From positions 1,736,001 to 1,800,000 of the forward strand of contig OY730442.1 in NCBI GenBank assembly GCA_963422685.1: a DNA stretch of 64,000 nucleotides, read 5' to 3'. The notes under the pieces are model-generated. The model did no database searches. It saw only the letters and a program-made list of their open reading frames with translations, and was not told where the DNA came from. Below, piece after piece: positions 17,368-26,801 of this stretch. Position numbers and translations under genes: made by a program. Numbering within the stretch: position 1 is the first letter of the stretch; the number at the start of each line of letters is the position of its first letter. Source of the stretch: Spongiihabitans sp963422685. GTDB lineage: Bacteria > Pseudomonadota > Gammaproteobacteria > Arenicellales > Poriferihabitantaceae.

Positions 17368-20300
17368 ATGAAAGATATTTTTAATCTGTTTAAACAGGCC
17401 GATACGATTGAAGACTTCGATACCATTCGAGTGAGTATTGCATCGCCGGAAAAAATCCGCTCCTGGTCATTTGGCGAAGTAAAGAAGCCGGAGACGATTA
17501 ATTATCGAACATTCAGACCCGAGCGCGACGGGCTGTTTTGCGCGAAACTATTCGGACCGGTCAGCGATTACGAATGCTTGTGCGGCAAGTACAAGCGCTT
17601 AAAACATCGCGGCGTTATTTGTGAGAAATGCGGCGTTGAGGTGACCCTGTCCAAAGTGCGCAGAGAAAGAATGGGGCATATCGAACTGGCGGCGCCCTGC
17701 GCCCATATCTGGTTCCTTAAATCCCTGCCTTCACGACTTGGGCTGCTGCTGGACATGACGGTTCGGGAAATGGAGCGGGTTTTGTATTTTGAAGCCTATG
17801 TCATTATTGATCCGGGTGTCACGGATTTTGAACGCGGTGACCTGCTCACCGAAGAGTCTTATCTCGAAGCCATCGAAACCTACGGCGATCAATTTGAAGT
17901 CGGCATGGGTGCAGAATCAATTCGGGCGCTGCTTAAGGAAATTGATCTGCAAGAGGAAGCCTTGTTATTGCGCGAAGAATTGGCGGCGACTAAATCGGAA
18001 ACCAAGATCAAAAAATTCACCAGCCGACTTAAAGTAATCGAAGCGTTTATCAATTCAGGAAATAACCCGATATGGATGATTATGGATGTGCTGCCGGTAT
18101 TACCGCCGGACCTGCGTCCGCTGGTGCCTTTGGAAGGCGGGCGTTTTGCCACGTCTGACCTGAATGACTTGTATCGTCGGGTTATTAACCGTAACAACCG
18201 ACTAAAAAGGCTGCTGGATTTGAATGCCCCCGACCTGATCGTGCGCAACGAAAAGCGCATGTTGCAGGAAGCTGTCGATGCCATGCTGGATAACGGTCGT
18301 CGCGGAAAAGCGATTACCGGCGCGAACAAGCGACAGCTAAAGTCTATCTCGGACATGATCAAGGGCAAGCAGGGACGTTTTCGCCAGAATCTGCTGGGTA
18401 AACGGGTGGATTACTCGGGTCGGTCCGTGATTGTGGTCGGCCCCACTTTAAAATTGCATGAATGCGGTTTGCCGAAGAAAATGGCGCTGGAATTGTTCAA
18501 GCCATTCATTTTCAGCAAACTGGAGCTGCGCGGATTGGCGGCGAATATCAAGCAGGCCAAGAAAATGGTGGACACCGAAAGCCCGGAAGTGTGGGATATC
18601 CTCGAAGAAGTGATTCGCGAGCATCCGGTCATGCTTAACCGTGCGCCAACCCTGCACAGACTCGGTATCCAGGCATTTGAACCGGTTTTAATCGAAGGCA
18701 AGGCGATTCAGCTCCATCCGCTGGTTTGTACTCCTTACAACGCCGACTTCGACGGCGACCAGATGGCGGTCCACGTGCCGCTTTCCATTGAGGCGCAGCT
18801 TGAAGCCAGGGCGCTGATGATGTCCACCAACAACGTGCTGTCGCCGGCCAACGGCGAGCCGATTATTGTGCCTTCCCAGGATATCGTGCTTGGTTTGTAC
18901 TATATGACCCGTGAAAGCGCCGATGGGATTGGCACGGGCAGTTATTTTTCTGACGTTAATGAAGTACGCAGAGCGAATGAAACTCACCAAGCGCATCTGC
19001 ATGCACGCATCAAGGTGCGTTTGCCCGTCTATGCAAAAACCGGTGAACCCGCCGGTCGGACTAAAGTTATTGATACCACCGTTGGTCGTGCCCTGCTGTC
19101 CGAGATACTGCCCAAAGGGTTGGACTTCAGCCTGATTGATCGGCCGATGAAAAAGAAAACCATATCTGAATTGATCAATGTTTCCTATCGTGAAGCGGGT
19201 TTGAAAGAAACCGTAATCTTTGCTGATCAGTTGATGTATACCGGATTCAAGATGGCCGCCCTGGCCGGTGTTTCCATTGGCGTGGATGATATGGTGATAC
19301 CTGAAAACAAGGCGAAAATTCTTGCTATTGCGCAAAAAGAAGTCGTGGAAATTCAGCAGCAATACAGCACCGGCTTGCTTACCGATGGGGAACGTTATAA
19401 CAAGGTTATCGATATCTGGAGTCGAACCAGTGAATTGGTGGCAGATTCCATGATGTCCGAACTGGGTGTGGAGAAAGTGACCAGCAAAGATGGAGAAATC
19501 GTTACCCAGGATTCATTTAACTCCATATATATGATGGCCGACTCTGGCGCACGGGGCTCCCATGCCCAGATTCGACAGTTGGCGGGCATGCGGGGTTTGA
19601 TGGCAACCCCGGACGGCTCCATCATCGAAACGCCAATTACCGCCAATTTCAGAGAAGGCCTGAACGTATTGCAGTACTTTATCTCCACCCACGGTGCACG
19701 CAAGGGCCTTGCCGATACCGCATTGAAAACCGCGAATTCGGGATACCTGACTCGACGACTGGTTGATGTGTGCCAGGACCTGGTAGTGACCGAAGTGGAT
19801 TGTGGAACCGAACGCGGATTATTGCGTGAAGCACAGGTGCGGGGCGGTGAGATCATTGTTCCTCTTGGTGACCGGATTCTGGGTCGTTATGCCACCGGGG
19901 ATATAATTGATCCGGCTACCGGCCAGGTGGTTATTTCAAAAGATGAAATGATTGATGAGAAAACCATACATGAAGTCGAGCAGGCAAACGTGCATGAAAT
20001 GATTGTGCGCTCAGCGGTTACCTGCCAGACCCGATACGGCATCTGTGCGAAATGCTATGGGCGCGACCTGGGTCGTGGACACACCATCAATATTGGTGAG
20101 GCGGTCGGCGTGATTGCCGCACAATCAATCGGCGAGCCTGGCACCCAGTTGACCATGCGCACCTTCCATGTTGGTGGCGCGGCCTCCGGTTCTGTGGTGG
20201 ATAACCACGTGGAGTGCAAGAACCGGGGCAGGATACATTTGAAAAGCATTAAACTGGTTAAGAACACCGATGGCGACCACGTGGTAGTCACCCGGGCCAG

Positions 20301-21576
20301 CGAGCTCATCGTCCAGGATGAACAGGGCCGGGATCGTGAACGTCACAAACTGCCTTACGGCGCGGTGTTAACCGTTGAAGAAGGTTCGGAAGTCAATATC
20401 GGAGACATCGTGGTGCGCTGGGACCCGCATACCCACCCCATCATTACCGAAGTATCGGGCACCGTCGTGTTTACCGACCTTGAGCAAGGGGTGACGGCCA
20501 ATATGCAAACTGACGAACTGACCGGCAAAAGCACCTATGTCATACTGGACCCGAAACGTCGTCGAGGCAGTGCGCACGACATTGTGCCCATCATTGGCCT
20601 GGTGGATGCAGACGGCAAACCGGTGAAGATTCCGGGCACCGATGTGGACGCACGCTATCACTTGCCACCCGATTCGATTGTCATGCTTGAAGACGGGCAG
20701 CAGGTGAACAGTGGTGACGTTATCGCACGGATACCCCAGGAGTCATCAAAAAATCGGGACATCACCGGTGGTTTACCGCGAGTAGCGGAACTGTTCGAAG
20801 CGCGCAAACCGAAAGAGCCGGCCATTTTGGCGAAGGCAGCCGGTATCATCTCATTTGGCAAAGAGACCAAAAGTAAACGCCGCCTGGTTATTACCAGGAA
20901 AGATGGCGAAACTCACAGCACTTTGATTCCCAAAACCCGAAGAATTATTGTTTTTGAAGGGGAGACGGTTGAAAGAGGCGAAGTCGTGGTTGAAGGGCCA
21001 CCGCTGGCCAGCGACATTCTTGAATATCGGGGTGTTGAAGCGCTGGCGGACTACATCGTCAATGAAGTGCAGGAGGTATATCAATTGCAGGGTGTAAAAA
21101 TCAACGACAAGCATATCGAAGTAATCGTCCGCCAGATGCTGCGCAAAGCCAAGTTAGTGGATATTGGTGACAGCAGCTATTTGCCTGGTGAACAGGCCGA
21201 AAAAGCGCTTTTGCTGGATGAAAATGAGAAGCTCATGGCCGAAGGGAAAAAACCTGCCACTTTCGACCCGGTGTTACTGGGGATCACAAAAGCGTCCTTG
21301 ACCACAGAGTCGTTTATTTCCGCTGCATCGTTCCAGGAAACCACCCGGGTACTGACCAACGCCTCAGTAAACGGCAAAATTGATCGACTGCGCGGCTTGA
21401 AAGAGAACGTTATTGTTGGACGATTGATCCCAGCGGGAACAGGACTCGCTTTCCATAGCGAGCGCAAGCGCAACAAACTTGAAAATACGCATAAAACCCA
21501 AGATCTCGAATCGTTTCTTGGCGGACCTGGCATAAAAAATGAAGAGCCGATTGTTGCGAGTGAAACCGTAGAGTAA
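17368..21576 (+). CDS. rpoC: DNA-directed RNA polymerase subunit beta'
   Basis: A 1402-aa beta' subunit. The N-terminal zinc site (CLCGKYK ... CEKCG, about residues 70-88), the catalytic Mg site NADFDGD (about 458-464, with three aspartates) and the second zinc region (CQTRYGICAKCYG, about 886) are intact. Length matches E. coli (1407). In most gammaproteobacteria rpsL-rpsG-fusA-tuf follow; here rpoC is followed by a decayed, gene-poor stretch. Confidence 0.99.
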   Translation: MKDIFNLFKQADTIEDFDTIRVSIASPEKIRSWSFGEVKKPETINYRTFRPERDGLFCAKLFGPVSDYECLCGKYKRLKHRGVICEKCGVEVTLSKVRRERMGHIELAAPCAHIWFLKSLPSRLGLLLDMTVREMERVLYFEAYVIIDPGVTDFERGDLLTEESYLEAIETYGDQFEVGMGAESIRALLKEIDLQEEALLLREELAATKSETKIKKFTSRLKVIEAFINSGNNPIWMIMDVLPVLPPDLRPLVPLEGGRFATSDLNDLYRRVINRNNRLKRLLDLNAPDLIVRNEKRMLQEAVDAMLDNGRRGKAITGANKRQLKSISDMIKGKQGRFRQNLLGKRVDYSGRSVIVVGPTLKLHECGLPKKMALELFKPFIFSKLELRGLAANIKQAKKMVDTESPEVWDILEEVIREHPVMLNRAPTLHRLGIQAFEPVLIEGKAIQLHPLVCTPYNADFDGDQMAVHVPLSIEAQLEARALMMSTNNVLSPANGEPIIVPSQDIVLGLYYMTRESADGIGTGSYFSDVNEVRRANETHQAHLHARIKVRLPVYAKTGEPAGRTKVIDTTVGRALLSEILPKGLDFSLIDRPMKKKTISELINVSYREAGLKETVIFADQLMYTGFKMAALAGVSIGVDDMVIPENKAKILAIAQKEVVEIQQQYSTGLLTDGERYNKVIDIWSRTSELVADSMMSELGVEKVTSKDGEIVTQDSFNSIYMMADSGARGSHAQIRQLAGMRGLMATPDGSIIETPITANFREGLNVLQYFISTHGARKGLADTALKTANSGYLTRRLVDVCQDLVVTEVDCGTERGLLREAQVRGGEIIVPLGDRILGRYATGDIIDPATGQVVISKDEMIDEKTIHEVEQANVHEMIVRSAVTCQTRYGICAKCYGRDLGRGHTINIGEAVGVIAAQSIGEPGTQLTMRTFHVGGAASGSVVDNHVECKNRGRIHLKSIKLVKNTDGDHVVVTRASELIVQDEQGRDRERHKLPYGAVLTVEEGSEVNIGDIVVRWDPHTHPIITEVSGTVVFTDLEQGVTANMQTDELTGKSTYVILDPKRRRGSAHDIVPIIGLVDADGKPVKIPGTDVDARYHLPPDSIVMLEDGQQVNSGDVIARIPQESSKNRDITGGLPRVAELFEARKPKEPAILAKAAGIISFGKETKSKRRLVITRKDGETHSTLIPKTRRIIVFEGETVERGEVVVEGPPLASDILEYRGVEALADYIVNEVQEVYQLQGVKINDKHIEVIVRQMLRKAKLVDIGDSSYLPGEQAEKALLLDENEKLMAEGKKPATFDPVLLGITKASLTTESFISAASFQETTRVLTNASVNGKIDRLRGLKENVIVGRLIPAGTGLAFHSERKRNKLENTHKTQDLESFLGGPGIKNEEPIVASETVE

Positions 21577-21721
21577 CCACCGGCACGACCTGCGGCGGGG
21601 TACTGCGATATGGGGCAGGTACTCCACGCCGGGTAATTGGTTAATCCAGTATGCAAAATGCGCACTATCGTATCAGTATCAGAACCGTGGGCAAATACAG
21701 GAGATGCCTAACGATATTCGC

Positions 21722-22010
21722 CCGCTTCAATGTACTGCCCGGCCGCTGCCGTCCAGGCGCACATTGGCAATGGCTTTGACGTCGGATCCGGCCAACATCG
21801 TCTGGTACTCGTAATCAATCACGTGTCGCGCGTGTGCGCTTTGGGGTGCGTAATCACAGCCGCCAGCCGGACACCTCCCGACGACCATCACTCGCGCGAA
21901 ATACACTGTCCGGCAATATCTGTACCGCTGGCGCAGCACTCGCCCCAAACGCACAAATACCAATCAGCGAGTTACGAGTTTTCATGCAGGCAATTTGCCT
22001 GACAGGACGT
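21722..22010 (-). pseudogene. Remnant of Mu-like phage head protease (gpI family)
   Basis: On the minus strand one frame gives AAPAVQILPDSVFRASDGR followed by a Trp-Arg-Leu, and another frame gives HVIDYEYQTMLA. These match in order the start of the Mu-like protease/scaffold family, whose members have a 'QLLPxGxFRxRDGRP...W' region followed by 'VIDYEHQTL'. The two pieces are in different frames and the rest of the gene is absent, so it is a fossil. The assignment rests on my memory of the family pattern. Confidence 0.45.
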
Positions 22011-22258
22011 GACATGATGGTTAAGCTATGTCACTATTTTATCGGCGTATAAACATGAAAAAAGCCGCACAAAGGCTGCTTGAACAAGAGTTGATCGGAA
22101 GATTTTCCACAAGTCAGCACGGCGCTGGTGCGGAACAGGAGCGGGCGCTCAAACCCTGAAATAAGGAAATGCGGGGGACTGGGTTTATAGCGGTATTGAC
22201 CGCGCTGAATGAATAAATCCGCAATTACGAATCCACATGCAACCGATGCTCGGATAAG

Positions 22259-22555
22259 TCAGAGAACGGCGCAAACCGGCGTTGCCAGAAACCCACTGGA
22301 ATCAGTCGCCCGTAACAGCTTGTTGTGGCAGAGGGTATCCAGTACTTTCAGGACTTGTGGCTCGGTGGCCTCAATCGCCAGGCGCTCGTCCGTGATCTGC
22401 GTAATCAGCGCTTTACTCGGCGTTGAACGACCAATCTCCAATTGACGCTCCAACTCCACAAACTGGCGCATCAGGTCGGCATGCAACTGCGCCTTTCGCA
22501 CCGTGCCCACCACCAGAGTCGCGCCGGAGAGTACGGTTATCAGCGCGGCTGGCAA
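22259..22555 (-). CDS. Small membrane-anchored protein, possibly phage-derived
   Basis: A frame of about 98 residues opening at a TTG: an N-terminal hydrophobic segment (PAALITVLSGATLVVGTV) followed by a charged helical region (LMRQFVELERQLEIG) and a conserved-looking IEATEPQVLKVLDTLCHNKLLRA. I recall this helix-plus-'LDTLCHNELLRA' pattern from small phage-associated proteins but cannot name the family. No good ribosome-binding site is seen. It lies next to the Mu-like remnant, so it may be part of the same decayed prophage. Confidence 0.35.
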   Translation of the reverse strand: MPAALITVLSGATLVVGTVRKAQLHADLMRQFVELERQLEIGRSTPSKALITQITDERLAIEATEPQVLKVLDTLCHNKLLRATDSSGFLATPVCAVL

Positions 22556-22660
22556 GAGCTTCGTCCACGGCGGCGGTTGGCTGTGGTCGCCGTGCTAAAA
22601 GCAACCACAGTGGCCGATTCCAGTACTACTGCTGCAAACGTCGTAAATCATGCCAGCTAA

Positions 22661-22675
22661 CCCCCCCCCCCCCCC
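22661..22675. repeat. Homopolymer of 15 C
   Basis: An uninterrupted run of 15 cytosines inside the gene-poor stretch. It is far outside the local composition. It could be a slippage-prone tract or an artefact of assembly or sequencing. Confidence 0.95.
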
Positions 22676-23157
22676 GCCGACTGTGATAGCGTACTGAGCA
22701 GCGTACACCGAACAGCAGGTTGCGGTAGGCCTTCGCTATGTTTTTCTGCACATGTTTCCAGTTCATCCTTTATTCTTTTGTTTTTCATACTTCTTCTCGT
22801 GGCCGGGAGGGCGGCGGGTGTCTCTCACTTCTAATCGGTCGGGAGGAGCGTGGGGCGCACCCCAGACCTAGGCAACTTGTTCGGACCGGAACTTTTGCGG
22901 TGTTTGTTATGCTCTGCGACTTTCCCAGCTTTAGGTTTTTTATCACTCATGGGTTTTTACCTCTGGGCATCAACAGGTTATTTAGATTTGAATACGAAGC
23001 AGAGCCGCTATCAATTTTTACTACAAATGCTAAATAAAACTGTTATTCCACGGCAATGATATGAAATTAATCCCCCTCACAAGACATTCCAATCCGGTAC
23101 GCATATTGCTGGACATCCAAGGCCGAATTTGCGGCCCTGGTCGGCGGTTTCTTTTGC

Positions 23158-24051
23158 CTAGGTGCGGGACGCTGCGGCAATGGCGTCAATCGATGCGGCC
23201 AGTGTGCTGCTGAATTGAGCGTCTGATTGCCGGGCCGACAAGCCTTCGGACAGCGCCCTGGAGAAGCTGGCGATCATGTCGCAATTTTCCGAGAGTTTTT
23301 GATTGGCGTATTGCCGACTGTAGCCGCCGGAAAGTGCGGCCACTTTCAATACGTTTGGATGCTGGATACAGGGTTGGTAAAAGTTGGCGGTCTCTGGCAG
23401 GGTTAGTTTCAATATTATCTTCTGGTTCGGGTTTAATCCATCCAGACCAGCCAGCAATTCATCCCGCAGCAGGTTTTCTGCTGCGGCTTTTTCGGCACAA
23501 TGAATATCCACTTCGGGTTCAATCATAGGTACAAGACTTTTGGCGATGATTCGTTTGCCTGCTGCAAATTGTTGGTCGACGACTGCTTTAATGCCCGCGG
23601 CATTGGCCAGCTTAATCAGCGAGCGCATTTTTGTCCCGAAAATTCCGTGGGCGATGGCGCTGTCCAGCAGCGCATCCAGCCCAGGGTTGGGCTGCATGAC
23701 TTGTACGCCGTTTTGTTCGTTGGCCAATCCTTTGTCTATTTTCAGGATGGGAACAACATTCTTTTGCTCCCACAGATAGCGCGCAGTGGGTTTGCCCCGG
23801 ACTTCCCGGTGCATGGTGTTTTCAAACAATATCGCGCCCAGAATTTTATCCCCGGTGAAGTTTTCATTGGTCATAATGCGTGTGCGCATTGCATGCACTT
23901 TTTCATACATTTCCTCTTCGCCGGAATATTCACTTTCATCCACGCCATACATTTTCAGTGCTTTTGGGGTGCTGCCGCCGCTTTGGTCCAGCGCCGCGAT
24001 AAATCCGCTGGAGTTTTTTACTTTTTCGAGTTGTGCAACTGATGGGGTCAT
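23158..24051 (-). CDS. fda: Class I fructose-bisphosphate aldolase
   Basis: About 297 aa of the bacterial class I (Schiff-base) aldolase family. Recognisable segments are SGFIAALDQSGGSTPKALK at the N-terminus, VPILKIDKGL with a lysine of the active-site barrel, and SLVPMIEPEVDI. It cleaves fructose-1,6-bisphosphate to the triose phosphates without a metal. I chose the ATG at 24051 (MTPSVAQ); a TTG nine bases upstream is also in frame. It lies downstream of pyruvate kinase on the same strand with a 245-base gap and probably has its own promoter. Confidence 0.92.
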   Translation of the reverse strand: MTPSVAQLEKVKNSSGFIAALDQSGGSTPKALKMYGVDESEYSGEEEMYEKVHAMRTRIMTNENFTGDKILGAILFENTMHREVRGKPTARYLWEQKNVVPILKIDKGLANEQNGVQVMQPNPGLDALLDSAIAHGIFGTKMRSLIKLANAAGIKAVVDQQFAAGKRIIAKSLVPMIEPEVDIHCAEKAAAENLLRDELLAGLDGLNPNQKIILKLTLPETANFYQPCIQHPNVLKVAALSGGYSRQYANQKLSENCDMIASFSRALSEGLSARQSDAQFSSTLAASIDAIAAASRT

Positions 24052-24190
24052 GGCTTTCAAGCAATTAAGTGTGGATAATATGTGGAATCGGAATGCGCGG
24101 TATTGTCCAGAAAATTCAGAGTGAAAACAAGGCGGAGTCCTGCGCCGGGTGGCTTTTTAATGATCGGGGAATGATTTTTTTTCGGCAGGA

Positions 24191-24196
24191 ATTATA
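24191..24196 (-). promoter_or_regulatory. Candidate -10 box upstream of the aldolase
   Basis: A perfect TATAAT on the minus strand, about 140 bases upstream of the aldolase ATG. The matching -35 region is weak, so this is only a candidate. Confidence 0.35.
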
Positions 24197-24296
24197 CCGG
24201 TCTGGATGCCTTGATTGCGGTGGGTACGGCATAATATTTCTGCACCAAATAAATTCAGGAATGCAGGTTCGGCAAAGCCGATCAATTCACGGCCGG

Positions 24297-25709
24297 TTAT
24301 TTTACTGTCAGCACGCGGATTAAATCCGTACTCCCCGCCTGTCTTGAACTGCCCATTGTCATAATCAACAAATCGTTATCCTTGACATAGCCGAGCTGTT
24401 TCGCCCGGTTAGTGGCGAAGGCGATTTTATCGTCATCGGTGCCGTCCCCTGCGTAATGTATGGCCAGCACCCCCCAATTCATCGCCAGTTGGGTGACCAC
24501 TTGCTTTGAAGTGGTTATCGCCAAAATCGGGCAGTCCGGTCGATATTTCGAAATCAGCCTGGAAGTAAATCCGGTCTCGGTCAGGGCAATTATTGCGGTG
24601 GCATTCAAATGATTGGCCATGGTGATAGATGCCTGGGCCACCGCTTCGGTGACTTCGTTGGAAGGATTGGGTTCAATTTGCTGCAAATAGCCATATTGTC
24701 TTAATCCTGCTTCCGCTTCCTTGGCTAACCGCACCATGGTCAGGACGGTTTCCACTGGTCTTCTACCCACTGCGGTTTCACCGGATAACATCACCGCCGA
24801 CGTGCCGTCAAAAATGGCATTGGCCACGTCGCTCACTTCTGCCCGGGTGGGTCGCGGGTTGCGTTCCATGGAATCCAGCATTTGGGTGGCGGTGATTACC
24901 GGCTTGCCCCGGGATACGGTGGCGCGGATTATTTGTTTTTGAATGGTGGGGCCTTCGCCCATCTCCAATTCAACCCCAAGATCTCCCCGGGCGACCATTA
25001 TCCCATTTGCTGCGGCAATGATGCTGTTGAGATTCTCCACGCCTTCGCGGTTTTCGATCTTGGCGATAATGGGAATATTGACGCCGCGTTTTTTCAGTTC
25101 ATTTCGCAGGCTGACCACCTCGCCGGCATTGCGAATAAACGACGCCGCGATGTATTGCACGTCGTGGCCGGCGGCGAAATCAATTTCTCCAAGATCGTTG
25201 CAGGGAATATCGTTAAACACGGTTTTATTGTCCGGCAGATTAACCCCCTTGTTGTCGCGCAGCACGCCGCCGCATTCGATACGACAGTTAATCACCTGAT
25301 CCATTACATCGGTGACGATTAGCTCAATCTGGCCATCATCCAGCAAAATTCGATCATCCCTTTTTACATGCCTGTGCAGACTTGTATACGAAACCGACAC
25401 GCCGCGTCCGCTGCCCGTTCGCCCATCCCCATAAATTTGAAAATTCTGGTTGCGTTCCAGCATGATACTGTCGGACTTGAGGGCGCCAGTGCGAATTTCC
25501 CGGCCCCGGGTATCAATCATGACCGCAACCGTGTGACCAGTGCGTTTTTCAGCCTGCCGCACCCGATTCAGGGTGTCGGCGTGGGACTGCGCATCGCCAT
25601 GGGACATATTTAATCGGGCCACGTTCATTCCCGCTTCAATCATAGCGGTTAATGTTTCAACATTATCGCAAGCCGGGCCGATGGTGGCGATGACCTTGGT
25701 TTTTCTCAA
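24297..25709 (-). CDS. pyk: Pyruvate kinase
   Basis: A 470-aa pyruvate kinase (phosphoenolpyruvate + ADP to pyruvate + ATP). It has KVIATIGPACDN at the N-terminus, the K-containing IIAKIENREGVEN loop, the ARGDLGVE metal/substrate motif and the Mg-binding ATQMLDSM. The usual start, TTG at 25709, has no Shine-Dalgarno. A perfect AGGAGG (25752-25757 on the minus strand) stands nine bases before an in-frame CTG at 25742, which would add 11 residues; a TAG two codons upstream of that CTG limits the gene. The true start may therefore be the CTG. Confidence 0.95.
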   Translation of the reverse strand: MRKTKVIATIGPACDNVETLTAMIEAGMNVARLNMSHGDAQSHADTLNRVRQAEKRTGHTVAVMIDTRGREIRTGALKSDSIMLERNQNFQIYGDGRTGSGRGVSVSYTSLHRHVKRDDRILLDDGQIELIVTDVMDQVINCRIECGGVLRDNKGVNLPDNKTVFNDIPCNDLGEIDFAAGHDVQYIAASFIRNAGEVVSLRNELKKRGVNIPIIAKIENREGVENLNSIIAAANGIMVARGDLGVELEMGEGPTIQKQIIRATVSRGKPVITATQMLDSMERNPRPTRAEVSDVANAIFDGTSAVMLSGETAVGRRPVETVLTMVRLAKEAEAGLRQYGYLQQIEPNPSNEVTEAVAQASITMANHLNATAIIALTETGFTSRLISKYRPDCPILAITTSKQVVTQLAMNWGVLAIHYAGDGTDDDKIAFATNRAKQLGYVKDNDLLIMTMGSSRQAGSTDLIRVLTVK

Positions 25710-26188
25710 TTTCGCTGCTGTTGGTGCTAGTGTGGTTTTCAGGGTCTATATCCTCCTGTATTGAATTCAGCGGAATCACATGTTCCGGGTTTGCAAAAAC
25801 ATGCCGAACGTGGCGGCCGAATATCTGTCAATGTGGTTTGCCGAGTATTTCGAAGCAGAAGCGAAATACCAGCGAAACAGACGACTTTTCAAAGTGTACT
25901 CCACCGAAATGCTGCGGTATCATCCAGAAACTGTAAATTGTTTTGTCTGCAAAACTGCCTGGCGATGCGATTCGTGAGCTCTTTCCCTGGCTGAATTCGC
26001 AACAGGAACAACACCTCTATGGCAGCCGGCATCAGGCTGATTATCTGATACGGCGGCATCACGGTGAACGGGTTTCAGTTGCCATTGTCTGGCAGACATA
26101 ACGTCAATTTAATTGAAATCAATTATGATACTCGCTTCAATTGCACAGTTTATTTTATCCCTGTTTTGTCTGGTCTTGTATTAATCTG
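25710..26188. other. Divergent intergenic region with a broken short frame
   Basis: These 479 bases separate pyk (minus) from the secreted protein gene (plus) and should contain both promoters. Inside is a plus-strand open stretch of about 65 codons (25780-25977) that could continue in another frame to 26102; see the pseudogene entry. Confidence 0.4.
25780..26102 (+). pseudogene. Possible frameshifted small gene of unknown function
   Basis: From ATG 25780 one frame runs 65 codons (MWFAEYFEAEAKYQRNRRLF region) and stops at 25977. A second frame covering about 25935-26102 continues with protein-like composition (LPGDAIRELFPWLNSQQEQ ... VSVAIVWQT) and ends at TAA. Joined by one frameshift near 25940 they would give about 105 residues. 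I do not recognise the protein. It may also be chance. Confidence 0.3.
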
Positions 26189-26770
26189 ATGAGCCGGTTG
26201 AAAAAAATTTCGGGTTTGGCCGTGTTTCTGGCGGGTTTATGCGGTGCCGGGTATGGTTACAGTGCAGATGTGCCGGGAAATATCCCGGTGTGTTACGACT
26301 TTTCCTGCAAAACCAGTGCGTTGGTGCAGTTTACCGAGCAGGATTGGGATCAGGTTAAAGGGTTGTTTTACCAGAATACCGATGCAGCGCAGGAGCGCAG
26401 ACGACTACGCCAGGCCATCGCGGTGATGGAAAAAATTGTTGGAACCTACACGCCAACCTATCGGGACGTGGGCTTGAACTGGCCCCCGGGTCGCCGCAGT
26501 GTCGGCTCAGATTCAGGTCAGATGGATTGCATCGACGAGTCTATAAACACCACCACATACCTTAATTTATTAGCCAGTGCGGGGTTGCTGAAGTTTCATA
26601 AAGTACTCGACCGCGCCTATCGGCGTTCCCTGTTCTCACAGCATTGGGCTGCGCAAATCGTCGAAACAGGGACTGATCAACATTATGTTGTTGATTCCTG
26701 GTTCAGGAAAAACGGAGAACCGCCGATTATGGTAAGAGGCGAGGTATGGCACGATTTGAGTTTGTTTTAG
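26189..26770 (+). CDS. Secreted protein of unknown function with possible Cys-His-Asp site
   Basis: About 193 aa from the ATG 26189; a further in-frame ATG at 26141 would put 16 extra residues before the signal peptide and is less likely. An N-terminal signal peptide (KKISGLAVFLAGLCGAGYGYSA) predicts export. The mature part has two cysteines near its start, then MDCIDESINTTTYL and later DQHYVVDSWF. The order Cys ... His ... Asp resembles transglutaminase-like cysteine proteases, but I could not confirm the fold, so this is inference. The next gene starts 31 bases later on the same strand. Confidence 0.65.
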   Translation: MSRLKKISGLAVFLAGLCGAGYGYSADVPGNIPVCYDFSCKTSALVQFTEQDWDQVKGLFYQNTDAAQERRRLRQAIAVMEKIVGTYTPTYRDVGLNWPPGRRSVGSDSGQMDCIDESINTTTYLNLLASAGLLKFHKVLDRAYRRSLFSQHWAAQIVETGTDQHYVVDSWFRKNGEPPIMVRGEVWHDLSLF

Positions 26771-26801
26771 GTACTGAAAATTTGACCAGGAGGAAAGAAT
26801 T

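Larger units (their letters stand above)
21577..23157. other. Gene-poor, decayed 1.58-kb stretch after rpoC
   Basis: No intact gene of normal length is supported here. The stretch holds a broken minus-strand trace of a Mu-like phage protease (about 21722-22010), a short minus-strand membrane-protein-like frame (22259-22555) and a 15-C homopolymer (22661-22675). The bases between 22680 and 23157 show nothing recognisable. It replaces the rpsL-rpsG-fusA genes expected after rpoC and may be a site of insertion and decay, or an assembly join. Confidence 0.6.

Noticed and set aside
22738..23037. Plus-strand frame of 99 codons after the C run
   Set aside because: No Shine-Dalgarno, no recognisable family and low-complexity cysteine/phenylalanine-rich start; taken as chance.
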